Source of the DNA: Streptococcus cuniculipharyngis
Lineage (GTDB): Bacteria; Bacillota; Bacilli; Lactobacillales; Streptococcaceae
DNA length: 64,000 bases
Direction: 5' to 3'
Assembly: GCF_007859195.1 (NCBI RefSeq)
Contig: NZ_VOHL01000001.1
Span: 248,001 to 312,000 of the forward strand
In this document: positions 27,984-36,001 of the stretch, in pieces
How positions within the stretch are numbered: the first letter of the stretch is position 1
Layout of the letters: every line of letters begins with the position of its first letter
Notes under the pieces: generated by a model
The model's database searches: none
Told to the model about the DNA's origin: nothing
The model's input: the letters and a program-made list of their open reading frames with translations, nothing else
Translations under genes and position numbers: made by a program

Positions 27984-29549
27984 ATGACTGACATTTCACC
28001 GCAAACCGCTGATTTGCAAAAAATTATCGTTCTTGACTACGGTAGCCAATACAATCAGCTTATTACCCGCCGTATTCGTGAATTTGGTGTTTTCTCTGAA
28101 TTGATGAGCCATCAGTTATCAGCCCAGGACGTTCGTGACATTAATCCAATTGGTATTATTTTGTCTGGTGGGCCAAATTCGGTTTATGCTGACGGTTCAT
28201 TCAATATTGATCCAGAAATTTTAGAGTTAGGTATTCCCATTTTAGGGATTTGCTATGGCATGCAATTAATTACCCACACCTTGGGTGGCAAAGTTGTCCC
28301 TGCGGGCCATGCTGGTAATCGTGAGTATGGTCAATCCACCCTTAACCAAGATGAAAAATCAGCCCTCTTTGCCGATACACCTGCTGAGCAGTTGGTTTTG
28401 ATGAGTCATGGTGATGCTGTAACGGAAATTCCAGAGGATTTTGTCCGTACAGGTCAATCAGCTGACTGCCCTTACGCTGCTATTGAAAACCCAGCTAAAA
28501 AGATTTATGGTATTCAATTCCACCCTGAAGTCCGTCACTCGGTCTATGGTAACGACATGTTGCGTAACTTTGCTTTCAATATTTGTGGAGCTCGTGGCGA
28601 CTGGTCAATGGATAATTTCATTGACATGGAAATTGAGAAAATCCGTCAAACTGTAGGCGACAAGAAGGTTCTCTTGGGGCTATCAGGTGGTGTAGACTCA
28701 TCTGTTGTTGGTGTCCTGCTGCAACGTGCCATTGGCGACCAGTTGACCTGTATCTTTGTTGACCATGGTCTTTTGCGTAAGGGAGAAGCTGACCAAGTCA
28801 TGACCATGCTGGGAGGTAAATTTGGCCTCAATATCATCAAGGCTGACGCTGCCAACCGTTTTCTTGACAAATTGGCTGGGGTGTCTGACCCAGAACAAAA
28901 ACGCAAGATTATCGGTAACGAATTTGTCTATGTCTTTGATGATGAGGCTAGCAAGCTAAAAGATGTTGCCTTCCTTGCTCAGGGTACGCTCTATACGGAT
29001 ATTATTGAGTCAGGTACCGAAACTGCCCAAACCATCAAATCCCACCACAATGTTGGCGGTCTGCCAGAGGATATGCAGTTCAAACTGATTGAACCATTGA
29101 ATACCCTCTTTAAGGACGAGGTGCGTGCCTTGGGAACTGCCCTTGGCATGCCTGATGAGATTGTCTGGCGCCAGCCCTTCCCTGGGCCAGGTCTAGCCAT
29201 TCGGGTCATGGGAGAGATTACCGAAGAAAAATTAGCTACCGTGCGTGAATCTGACGCTATCTTGCGTGAAGAAATTGCTGCTGCCGGCCTTGACCGTGAT
29301 ATTTGGCAATACTTTACGGTCAATACTGGTGTGCGTTCCGTTGGTGTCATGGGAGATGGTAGGACCTACGATTATACCATCGCCATTAGAGCCATCACTT
29401 CTGTTGATGGCATGACTGCTGACTTTGCACAAATCCCTTGGGAAGTTCTGCAAAAAATCTCTGTCCGTATCGTTAACGAAGTTGACCACGTTAACCGCAT
29501 TGTCTATGACATCACTAGCAAACCACCCGCAACTGTTGAGTGGGAATAG
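27984..29549 (+). CDS. guaA: GMP synthase (glutamine-hydrolysing)
   Basis: GuaA converts XMP to GMP with ATP and glutamine. The class I amidotransferase domain has Cys90 in GICYGMQ and the FHPE His; the ATP-pyrophosphatase domain has [13 protein letters not shown]; the C-terminus ends in [14 protein letters not shown] 27984 is used because AAGGAAGG lies six bases before it; an ATG at 27942 would add 14 unsuited residues. The last codons form the left attachment core of the 5.2-kb element, which restores the stop codon and leaves the protein intact. Confidence 0.97.
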   Translation: MTDISPQTADLQKIIVLDYGSQYNQLITRRIREFGVFSELMSHQLSAQDVRDINPIGIILSGGPNSVYADGSFNIDPEILELGIPILGICYGMQLITHTLGGKVVPAGHAGNREYGQSTLNQDEKSALFADTPAEQLVLMSHGDAVTEIPEDFVRTGQSADCPYAAIENPAKKIYGIQFHPEVRHSVYGNDMLRNFAFNICGARGDWSMDNFIDMEIEKIRQTVGDKKVLLGLSGGVDSSVVGVLLQRAIGDQLTCIFVDHGLLRKGEADQVMTMLGGKFGLNIIKADAANRFLDKLAGVSDPEQKRKIIGNEFVYVFDDEASKLKDVAFLAQGTLYTDIIESGTETAQTIKSHHNVGGLPEDMQFKLIEPLNTLFKDEVRALGTALGMPDEIVWRQPFPGPGLAIRVMGEITEEKLATVRESDAILREEIAAAGLDRDIWQYFTVNTGVRSVGVMGDGRTYDYTIAIRAITSVDGMTADFAQIPWEVLQKISVRIVNEVDHVNRIVYDITSKPPATVEWE

Positions 29550-29550
29550 A
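29538..29550 (+). other. attL core in guaA
   Basis: GAGTGGGAATAGA covers the last three codons, stop and next bases of guaA and recurs exactly at 34734-34746. Confidence 0.88.
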
Positions 29551-29563
29551 ATAAGTTACTCAA

Positions 29564-29597
29564 AAAACCGCATGAAATCAGGTGTTTCAGCGGTTTT
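29564..29597 (+). terminator. Terminator after guaA supplied by the element
   Basis: AAAACCGC.TGAAA pairs with TTTCA-GCGGTTTT around TCAGGTG. It lies inside the element, so the insertion brings guaA a new terminator. The original one is probably at 34762-34793. Confidence 0.7.
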
Positions 29598-29610
29598 ATT
29601 TTGCTATTAG

Positions 29611-29629
29611 CACCAATTCAGCACCAAAA
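29611..29629 (+). repeat. 19-bp subterminal direct repeat, left copy
   Basis: CACCAATTCAGCACCAAAA recurs exactly at 34625-34643. Placed 60-110 bases inside each att core, it fits an integrase arm-type binding site. Confidence 0.65.
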
Positions 29630-29635
29630 AAAATA

Positions 29636-29662
29636 AAACAACCGAATAAAATTCGATTGTTT
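29636..29662 (-). terminator. Terminator of element integrase operon
   Basis: AAACAACCGAAT-AAA-ATTCGATTGTTT has one mismatch; on the - strand it is followed by a T-rich run. Confidence 0.6.
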
Positions 29663-29716
29663 CCAGTCTGCGTTTTTGTCAAACAGACTACGCTAGTTTT
29701 CCAAAAGCCACGACTT

Positions 29717-30872
29717 CTATTTTTGGCGATGTTGATTGCCATTGAACTTACTTGGTCTGATATTGTTTTCAGCAACTACTACTTGCCCTGTCATACGACT
29801 AGCAACCTCTTTCATAGCATTCGGTCGTAAGTGAGAATACGTGCCCAGTGTCGTCTTAATATCAGCATGTCCTAAGCGATTTTGCATTTCCAAATCATTC
29901 ATACCCAAAGAAAGCATGAGAATGCCTTAAATCATGAATCCGGATAGCTTTTATACCAACATAATCACTATGTACCTGTAAGACCCTTTTTAAGGTTGAT
30001 TTTACCAAAGGGCTGTCCGTCAAAGTAAAGATAAAGCGGTGATTACCTATTTCAGATTGAACTTTCTGCCATTCTCTTAGATTTTCAAGAGTATCGTCAT
30101 CAAGATATATCAATCTAACACCAGAAATTGATTTGGTATCAGTAATATACCACTCTTTCTGATTCTTATAATACATAGAGCAGTCAATCAAAACAGAGCC
30201 AGTATCCCAATTTACTTTTGACCACTCAATAGCTTGTAATTCACTAGTGCGGACACCAGTCATAAAGAAAAACCAAAATGTTGTGAAGTAGAGCAAGTCA
30301 TAAATATTAGACTTGTCAAACGTACCAATAAATTTTTGAAACTCTTCAACCGTCCAAAAGTCAACTTTTGGACGGTCTTTTTTCACATTGCCAACTTGTT
30401 TAGCTACATTACTAGATAACATACCTAGCCGAACAGCTAAATCAAAGACTTGCTGTAATATTTGATGAACAGAGCGAATATAGTTATTAGACAATCCCTC
30501 AATGAACATAGCGTTTTGCCACTGCTTCACATGAGGTGCAAGAATATCTGATAGTTTCATATTCTCAAAATAGATTAATCGCCTAAACTTTGACCGTGTC
30601 ATATCAAAAGTACGCTGCCTGACCTGACTTTGATAATCAGGAATAAAATAATCATCTAAAAATTTTTTGAAAGTCATTGAACTATTAGATGATAATGCAC
30701 CTTTACCAAAGTCTGATTGTACCTGTAACTGCCAAATTTGAGCCTCTCTTTGAGTTTTGAATCCATTCTTGAACTTCCGTATCCTTTTACCTGTTACAGG
30801 GTCAAATCCAAGCGACACAGACGCTCTAAATGTCCCATTAGGTAATGGATAGATATTTGCTAACTTAGGCAT
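29717..30872 (-). pseudogene. Tyrosine-recombinase integrase, frameshifted in catalytic domain
   Basis: The first frame (29895-30872) gives an AP2-like arm domain, a core-binding domain and a catalytic domain with Arg in MTGVRTSELQ and the box HDLRHSHA. It then runs out after FFGYE. The rest of the enzyme, LSLGMNDLEMQNRLGHADIKTTLGTYSHL with the last His and the nucleophile Tyr, is in another frame (29717-29917). Related integrases read HSHASLLLSLGM here, so some 7-8 bases appear lost near 29920. The enzyme should be inactive and the element stranded. It sits next to its attL as expected. Confidence 0.85.
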
Positions 30873-31083
30873 GTTTTTCTACTCCCATATCTTTCAAACT
30901 TTCTTCATCAATTTTCACACCTAAAATCTCCTCAACTGTTTCAAGAGGAACACGACCCAATCCCTTGCTTTCATACCATGTTAAACCTTGACTAGCTAAT
31001 TTAGCCTTAGCTTGTCTAATAAGCATATAGGATTGCCAAGAACTAAAACCAAGTTTCATTAAATCATTTTTCACTACAAACAT
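30865..31083 (-). CDS. DUF3173 protein (probable excisionase-type partner)
   Basis: The 72 residues match the small DUF3173 family found just before integrases in streptococcal integrative elements (KNDLMKLGFSSWQSYMLIRQA, GLGRVPLETVEEILG). A helix-turn-helix of the excisionase kind is likely. The end overlaps the integrase start by eight bases, so both are translated together. Confidence 0.8.
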   Translation of the reverse strand: MFVVKNDLMKLGFSSWQSYMLIRQAKAKLASQGLTWYESKGLGRVPLETVEEILGVKIDEESLKDMGVEKHA

Positions 31084-31182
31084 AGCTTTTATTTTCCTTT
31101 CATGTTAAAATATAGTTAGTTACTTTGATAAATCCCTGATGTAGTTCTTCGACTGCATCTCTTTTTTTATGCTCTGCCATGT

Positions 31183-31210
31183 GATAGGTCTTAAAAAGTA
31201 AGACCTAATC
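31183..31210 (-). terminator. Hairpin after rep
   Basis: AGGTCTTA-AAAAG-TAAGACCT forms an 8-bp stem between the rep stop and the DUF3173 start. No clear T-run follows, so termination is uncertain. Confidence 0.4.
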
Positions 31211-31285
31211 CCACCATAACAGAATCTATAATCGTCTTTCAAACATAGCTTGTCGCTCATGAACACAACCAATCTATTTTTCACT

Positions 31286-32602
31286 TTAATTTACCCCTTC
31301 ATCTGTCACATCTTTTCTTTGTTTGGGTAATATTCTAGGGTAGATATAATCTTCTAACATTTTATCTAAAAACTGGTCTTGTTGATAATCAGATAAGACT
31401 TCAAACTCGCCAAAATTTAACATCTTGTAGCCATCTGTATTCGGCACGGTTAGTTCTCTGATTTCAGATAGGCGGTGTTGTCTCATGGTTCCTAGTTTAG
31501 TAATTTCTATCACGTTATGGAAACGTCTTAGATATTGATTGAGATCTTCTTTGGGAATTTGTCCAAAAAACTCTGACAAGCTCATATAGTTTGTAATGAC
31601 GATAATACGACCAATGACAAGTTTATTCTTATAGCGTGCTGATAAGTGCGACTTATTGAGTGGGTCAAGTAGTTTTAACCAATCTGATGGCAATAGGCTA
31701 TCATAGCGTGGGTCATCTAGTAGGATAATTTCTTCACCAAAATACTCATCAAAAATATTTTTTGTTCCTGCGTCATATCTATTCCAGTTATAACCTGCTG
31801 TCTTAGCTTTTAAACCAATTCTTGTAATTAACTCATTAGCTAAGTGCGTTTTACCAACACCAGACTGGCCATGAATATAGAGAACTGTCGGCTTAAAATC
31901 TCCCCTTTCAATAGCTTTTAGGGTTAAGCGAGAAGATATTTTACCATAAGCCTTAAAAGCTTCATCAAATTTTTGTTGGTTATGTGACCATAAGTAACGT
32001 AAGCCATCATCATCTAAAATATTGTCTTCTGTCAACTCACCACGGACGATCTGATCATAAACTAAATCTAGTCTTTCATCTGATTTTTCACGTTTTCGAG
32101 TAGCCGCGTAATTGTCAAAATCTACTCTATTTTGTTCAATAAAGCGTTCGTAATCAAGAGTGCCAAAAGTTTCTACATCACTAACAGGGTATTGGTACTT
32201 GTCCTTATCCTTGGCATGGATAAGGTAGGCTAGGGCATTGATACGGGTATAGGCTCGACCACCTTTTGATTTTGGAGTTTCTAATCGTTCACGTCCCAAG
32301 CCTAAGGCCATAGCCAAACGTGATAAATCAATCAACTTAGGAAAATCAAGATAAGCATGAATATGTGGCTCTACCAATTTTGTTCCGTAGGATATATCCT
32401 TATCATGGACAACGAGGGCAACCTCGACAAACTCATCATCTTCTACTAGCTGACGGATACGGTCAAAAATTATCTGAAAGATTTCTTGCTTATTTTCCTG
32501 CCAGTTATCAAATAAAGCTTTCTCTTCACTTGACCAATCCCAGTAATCTGCTTTTAATTGTTGTTCAAATAAAAATCGTCTGTTTCTAATACGTTTTACC
32601 AT
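31286..32602 (-). CDS. Rep protein: HUH nickase plus SF3-type helicase
   Basis: The 438-residue protein unites two activities. The N-terminal rolling-circle endonuclease has the metal-binding motif H80-I-H82 (EPHIHAYLDF) and a Tyr motif AYLIHAKDKDKYQYP (Tyr126). The C-terminal part is an SF3-type helicase with Walker A GQSGVGKT at 245-252, Walker B IILLDDPRYD and motif C ending VITNYMS. The same layout is known from Reps of CRESS-DNA viruses and their bacterial plasmid relatives. It would nick an origin and unwind DNA for autonomous replication of the excised circle. The motifs are intact, though the integrase is not. A repeat-rich region lies directly upstream. Confidence 0.88.
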   Translation of the reverse strand: MVKRIRNRRFLFEQQLKADYWDWSSEEKALFDNWQENKQEIFQIIFDRIRQLVEDDEFVEVALVVHDKDISYGTKLVEPHIHAYLDFPKLIDLSRLAMALGLGRERLETPKSKGGRAYTRINALAYLIHAKDKDKYQYPVSDVETFGTLDYERFIEQNRVDFDNYAATRKREKSDERLDLVYDQIVRGELTEDNILDDDGLRYLWSHNQQKFDEAFKAYGKISSRLTLKAIERGDFKPTVLYIHGQSGVGKTHLANELITRIGLKAKTAGYNWNRYDAGTKNIFDEYFGEEIILLDDPRYDSLLPSDWLKLLDPLNKSHLSARYKNKLVIGRIIVITNYMSLSEFFGQIPKEDLNQYLRRFHNVIEITKLGTMRQHRLSEIRELTVPNTDGYKMLNFGEFEVLSDYQQDQFLDKMLEDYIYPRILPKQRKDVTDEGVN

Positions 32603-33013
32603 CTATACTCCTCGAATTTTCTAATTGTCGCAAATGTTTCTACACTCTTTCAAAGTGGATATATACTAGCTTTTTTGCGAGAATATATCCACGTATATAT
32701 CCAAGTATAAATCCATGATTTTCGCCGTTTTCTTGGGGAACGCGTCCGCTGGCACCTTCGGTTCTGCCTACCCCTAAACGCTGTCAAATCAAGGCTTTTC
32801 CTTGTTTTGCACCATTCTGTCGTCAAGTCCAAGAATGGTGCGCGCATGGGATTTTGGATATATGGATATATACTCACGCTAAAAAAACTTTTTTGCTTAA
32901 AAATTGGACAAATTTAGCGTGAGTGTCTAGCCAACGCACCCCCTCTGGCTAGGGGTCTTCGCCCCGCCTGCGAGGGTGCTGGCTTCACTCACTGAATTTC
33001 TCCAATTTTTAAT
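32603..33013. other. Origin-like region with nested inverted repeats
   Basis: No believable gene lies in these 411 bases. Repeats include GTGGATATAT / ATATATCCAC (32655-32664, 32683-32692), GGATATATAC twice (32657, 32864), GCACCATTCT / AGAATGGTGC (32809-32818, 32832-32841), ACTCACGCTAAA / TTTAGCGTGAGT (32872-32883, 32913-32924), TTAAAAATTGGA / TCCAATTTTTAA (32897-32908, 33001-33012), CTAGCCA / TGGCTAG (32927-32952) and a GGGG...CCCC hairpin at 32952-32965. The G+C-rich block 32925-32985 contrasts with its AT-rich surroundings. Position beside rep makes it the likely origin, perhaps with an oriT. Confidence 0.7.
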
Positions 33014-33430
33014 CTAGACCAACCATTTCAAACCACTAGCGACCAATTTCAACTCACGAAAGCCACCACGACTACCCTGTGCGACCCATTGAGCCATGAC
33101 CTTGGTATCAAGCAATTCCACATAGGCGACCTGTTCTTGCTCAATAGCTGTCTCAAGATCATCTAAACCACCTAAGACTTCTAACCGAATTGACTTAACC
33201 ATATCAATATCAATCAACCCCTGTTCAATAGCTTGTGCAGTCTTATCATCAATAGCCCCTAAGATGTAAGCTTCAACCACATCTGTTTGTTTATTATCCT
33301 TGTACTGATAACGTGGGCGAGCTTTTGAAAAATCCACCAAGACTTTTTTAGGAATATCGAATTGTCGGCCATCCAAAGCCATTTCTTTCAGTGATAATTC
33401 GCTTGTTAGTTTAAATTTATTGTTTGACAT
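33014..33430 (-). CDS. Element-coded protein of unknown function
   Basis: A 138-residue soluble protein (LSLKEMALDGRQFDIPKKVLVDF) with no motif that I recognise. It follows the coiled-coil protein gene by six bases and precedes the origin-like region, so it belongs to the element's leftward operon. It may take part in replication or maintenance; that is inference from position. It starts at ATG 33430. Confidence 0.7.
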   Translation of the reverse strand: MSNNKFKLTSELSLKEMALDGRQFDIPKKVLVDFSKARPRYQYKDNKQTDVVEAYILGAIDDKTAQAIEQGLIDIDMVKSIRLEVLGGLDDLETAIEQEQVAYVELLDTKVMAQWVAQGSRGGFRELKLVASGLKWLV

Positions 33431-33436
33431 TAGTTC

Positions 33437-33910
33437 TTACCTTTTATCTTTCTTTTTTAATTTTGAGAAGAAACCTTGTACTTCTGTTTCTTCTTTGTCG
33501 AGGTTAGCCCTCTCATCTTCTAGTTTTTTGACCCTATATGTTAGGGAAGTAATTTCTTTAGTTTTGTCATTAAGAGCCTGTATCAGCTTAGCCTGTCCTG
33601 TTTTCAAGTTAGCCACATCAATCCTTAATTGGCGTTCTTCACGAGCCTTTAAGTCGCCCCAAATCTCAACTACTGATTGGTTCATGTTTTTGGTTTCATC
33701 TAACCGATGGGATAGTCTGATAAATTTTTCAAACTCTTCATCAGTAAATTGAAAGACATCTTGCACACGCCTGCGACTAACACGCATACGGACCTTCTTA
33801 AACTCATAACCAGATAACTCCTCAATCTTTAATCGCCACCGTTTAACGGCACTAAATGACTTACCTGTGGCTTGCATAATATCTTTATAGTCTTTATAAT
33901 CCTTATCCAC
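33437..33910 (-). CDS. Element-coded HTH/coiled-coil protein
   Basis: The 157 residues start with a MerR- or RacA-like helix-turn-helix (YKDIMQATGKSFSAVKRWRLKIEELSG cut to DIMQATGKSFSAVKRW) and continue into a long coiled coil rich in Lys and Glu at about 85-145. Proteins of this shape often accompany Rep genes of small plasmids and integrative elements as partition or copy-number helpers. It is the first gene of the leftward operon, divergent from the repressor. Confidence 0.7.
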   Translation of the reverse strand: MDKDYKDYKDIMQATGKSFSAVKRWRLKIEELSGYEFKKVRMRVSRRRVQDVFQFTDEEFEKFIRLSHRLDETKNMNQSVVEIWGDLKAREERQLRIDVANLKTGQAKLIQALNDKTKEITSLTYRVKKLEDERANLDKEETEVQGFFSKLKKKDKR

Positions 33911-34035
33911 TTGTCTCCTTTTCTATTTTGACATGATATGATATAATCTAATCATAGTTATTTTGATAAGTCTTTGATTGTTTAATCAAGGACTTTTTTT
34001 CATGCAATCATAGGCTGGTACCTCACTTTCACTTG

Positions 34036-34141
34036 CCAAACATTAGAATAGTTTGGTATAATTTGTATATCGAAATATTCGATAAAATCATTATATCGGA
34101 TTTCCAGATATTTGTAAAGCTTAATATCGTTTTTTTCGATA
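34036..34141. promoter_or_regulatory. Operator region between element operons
   Basis: The divergent intergenic region carries CCAAAC / GTTTGG (34036-34056), a perfect TATCGAA-ATA-TTCGATA (34068-34084), and TATCG / CGATA (34125-34141) close to the repressor ribosome site. TATCG half-sites recur, also at 34094-34098. These look like operators for the XRE protein coded just downstream, controlling both directions. Confidence 0.65.
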
Positions 34142-34157
34142 AAAAGGAGGTAGTATA

Positions 34158-34670
34158 TTGAGTTTCACTGGTAGATTAAAAGAAAAGAGAAAAAATAAAA
34201 AGCTAACTCAAAAAGAATTAGCCGAACAACTTGGAATAAAGCAAAACACATACAGTGATTGGGAAAGAGGTAAAACCCAGCCAAATTTAGATTATCTCAC
34301 TAAACTAGCAAAAATTCTAGATACCACAACCGATTATCTAACATCTGGACAAGTAATTGATGTAACAGATAAAACCGAAGAGGAAAGAAAAGCTATTCTA
34401 TACGATAAAATGGAAACTATGTACAATACTTTCCAAAGTATGAAAAAGGCTGGATTAGAAATTGAAAAGGCTCATCAACTAATTGATTTAACTGGAAATG
34501 AACCTTTTTACCATGGTCTATTGGAAGCTGTTTATAGCGATAAAGTAGATGTTTCACTTGCCGAGCGTATTGCCATTAACTTCAAAGGTAAAGAAAATGA
34601 CCTAACAAGGCTAGCTGGTATCAACACCAATTCAGCACCAAAAGATACAAACGAAACAAATTTAGACTAA
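34158..34670 (+). CDS. XRE-family repressor of the integrative element
   Basis: The N-terminal HTH (KKLTQKELAEQLGIKQNTYSDWERGKTQP cut to QLGIKQNTYSDWERGK) is followed by an about 90-residue helical part, 170 residues in total. TTG 34158 is used because AAAGGAGG stands eight bases before it; no ATG fits. It is divergent from the replication genes, with candidate TATCG operators between, the usual layout for element immunity control. Its 3' end contains the right copy of the 19-bp subterminal repeat. Confidence 0.85.
   Translation: MSFTGRLKEKRKNKKLTQKELAEQLGIKQNTYSDWERGKTQPNLDYLTKLAKILDTTTDYLTSGQVIDVTDKTEEERKAILYDKMETMYNTFQSMKKAGLEIEKAHQLIDLTGNEPFYHGLLEAVYSDKVDVSLAERIAINFKGKENDLTRLAGINTNSAPKDTNETNLD
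34625..34643 (+). repeat. 19-bp subterminal direct repeat, right copy
   Basis: Exact copy of 29611-29629, located inside the repressor gene, where it encodes TNSAPK. Confidence 0.65.
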
Positions 34671-34733
34671 CTTACTGTATTATCAAACGCTATAAAATCA
34701 ACTACTCTAGTCAATCAATATGTGACTGTTAGC

Positions 34734-34746
34734 GAGTGGGAATAGA
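34734..34746 (+). other. attR core
   Basis: GAGTGGGAATAGA, identical to the guaA end at 29538-29550. The bases beyond it are probably the original sequence downstream of guaA. Confidence 0.88.
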
Positions 34747-34761
34747 TTTTATTGTTATTAA

Positions 34762-34793
34762 AAAACCTTGCCCCTTAGGAGCAAGGTTTTTTC
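34762..34793. terminator. Bidirectional terminator, original guaA terminator
   Basis: AAAACCTTGC / GCAAGGTTTT around CCCTTAGGA with A- and T-runs. It serves the alcohol dehydrogenase gene and before insertion would have served guaA. Confidence 0.8.
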
Positions 34794-34797
34794 TTTC

Positions 34798-35886
34798 TTA
34801 TAAATTTCTGCCAAGACTATCTGACTTTAAGATGGCTTGATGGAATGTTTCTCTGTCAAATGGTGTGTGTTGATATTCCGAGGTTTTCATGGCTAGGCCT
34901 AAGACGGAATCTAAGTCGTCGATAGTTAGGCCTAACTCAGCCAAGGTGGTCGGAAATCCCAGAGATTTGTTAAATTGAGCAACTTTTCTAAGCTCTTCTT
35001 CCTCATCATAGTAGGCATGAAGAACCATAACACCGAAAGCAACGACTATACCATGCAGGTATTCTCCTTCTCGGGGAACTGCAGTGCTTCCATTATAGAA
35101 GGCGTGGGCATGGCAAGAATTGTAGTAAAATTCAGGTTGATTGACTAAATTTGACGCATAGGCAGTAGAAATTAAAATGGCAAGGGCAATTTCTTCTACA
35201 GCTAGTGAGGGACGTTGAGCTTTTACATCGTCTAGGGCTTTGCGACCATAAGTGTAAAATGCCTCCTTAGACGATAAAGCAACAGCTCGGCCCAAAACTG
35301 CTGTATGGGGAAGGACGACACCTCTTTTTTCTGCCTCTTGACTGGCTCTAGCCACTTCTGGGGCCTTGGAAATACCATCAGCAATACCGGCCCAAAAATA
35401 TTTTACCGGTGCTTGAGCAATAATTCTAGTATTGATAAAGATATGAAGCGGAGCGTCAGGATAACCATAAGTATCCAGCGAATGATCTTCCTTATAAATC
35501 ACAGCAATGGCTGTCCCTGCGGAGCAATTGGAACAAATGGTGGGAAAGGTCATGGTTTGTTTCTTGACTTGTTTGGCAACCATTTTGGCTGTGTCTAGTG
35601 CTTGACCACCGCCAAAGGCAAAGATGAGCTCTGCTTCTTGCACCTCTTTAAGATTAGCCAAGCGGTCAATATTGGCCTGAGTGGAATCTTTGCCGTAAAT
35701 AAAGCTGCCTGTCACCTGAAAATTATGTTCTAGCAAGATGGCTTTCACTTCCTCTTGAGCACTAGCCAAGGCTTTTTCACCGCCGATAAAAACAATCTTT
35801 TTAAAGCCATAGGCGGCTAAGACTTGCGGGATTTCTTGGAAGCAATTTTCTCCATAACTGTAGTTGGGCATGGTCAGTGTGGTCAT
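34798..35886 (-). CDS. Iron-containing alcohol dehydrogenase family protein
   Basis: This 362-residue NAD(P)-dependent dehydrogenase resembles glycerol and hydroxycarboxylate dehydrogenases of the family. The nucleotide site has FAFGGGQALDTAKMVA; metal ligands are expected in GIADGISK and in the His-rich stretch SCHAHAFYNGSTAV and EYLHGIVV. Substrate unknown; no sugar or polyol genes adjoin. It stands alone between the integrative element and the adhesin locus. Confidence 0.88.
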   Translation of the reverse strand: MTTLTMPNYSYGENCFQEIPQVLAAYGFKKIVFIGGEKALASAQEEVKAILLEHNFQVTGSFIYGKDSTQANIDRLANLKEVQEAELIFAFGGGQALDTAKMVAKQVKKQTMTFPTICSNCSAGTAIAVIYKEDHSLDTYGYPDAPLHIFINTRIIAQAPVKYFWAGIADGISKAPEVARASQEAEKRGVVLPHTAVLGRAVALSSKEAFYTYGRKALDDVKAQRPSLAVEEIALAILISTAYASNLVNQPEFYYNSCHAHAFYNGSTAVPREGEYLHGIVVAFGVMVLHAYYDEEEELRKVAQFNKSLGFPTTLAELGLTIDDLDSVLGLAMKTSEYQHTPFDRETFHQAILKSDSLGRNL

Positions 35887-35961
35887 TCAATCATCTCCTT
35901 TATTTCGTTTATTTTCTGAATTTTACCACAAGTTGATCTGACTTGTCAATAGTATCGTAAA

Positions 35962-35996
35962 TAAAAATCAACAAGCCTTAAGCCTGTTGATTTTTA
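35962..35996 (-). terminator. Terminator of the adhesin gene
   Basis: TAAAAATCAACA / TGTTGATTTTTA, a 12-bp stem with T-run on the - strand, five bases past the adhesin stop. Confidence 0.8.
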
Positions 35997-36001
35997 TTTT
36001 A

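Larger units (their letters stand above)
29538..34746. mobile_element. 5.2-kb integrative element in guaA 3' end
   Basis: A 13-bp direct repeat GAGTGGGAATAGA marks both ends (29538-29550 and 34734-34746). The guaA 3' end is a known hotspot for streptococcal genomic islands. Inside are a damaged integrase, DUF3173 protein, HUH-SF3 Rep, a structured origin-like region, two small genes and a divergent XRE repressor. No relaxase, coupling protein or conjugation genes are present, so it would have to be mobilised or moved by another route. Confidence 0.9.

Noticed and set aside
29895..29940. Programmed ribosomal frameshifting in the guaA-element integrase
   Set aside because: No slippery heptamer is seen at the junction, and conserved residues seem deleted rather than merely out of frame.
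32650..32877. 75-codon - strand frame in the origin-like region
   Set aside because: Its sequence is built from the inverted and direct repeats (IYTWIYTWIYS) and has no ribosome site.
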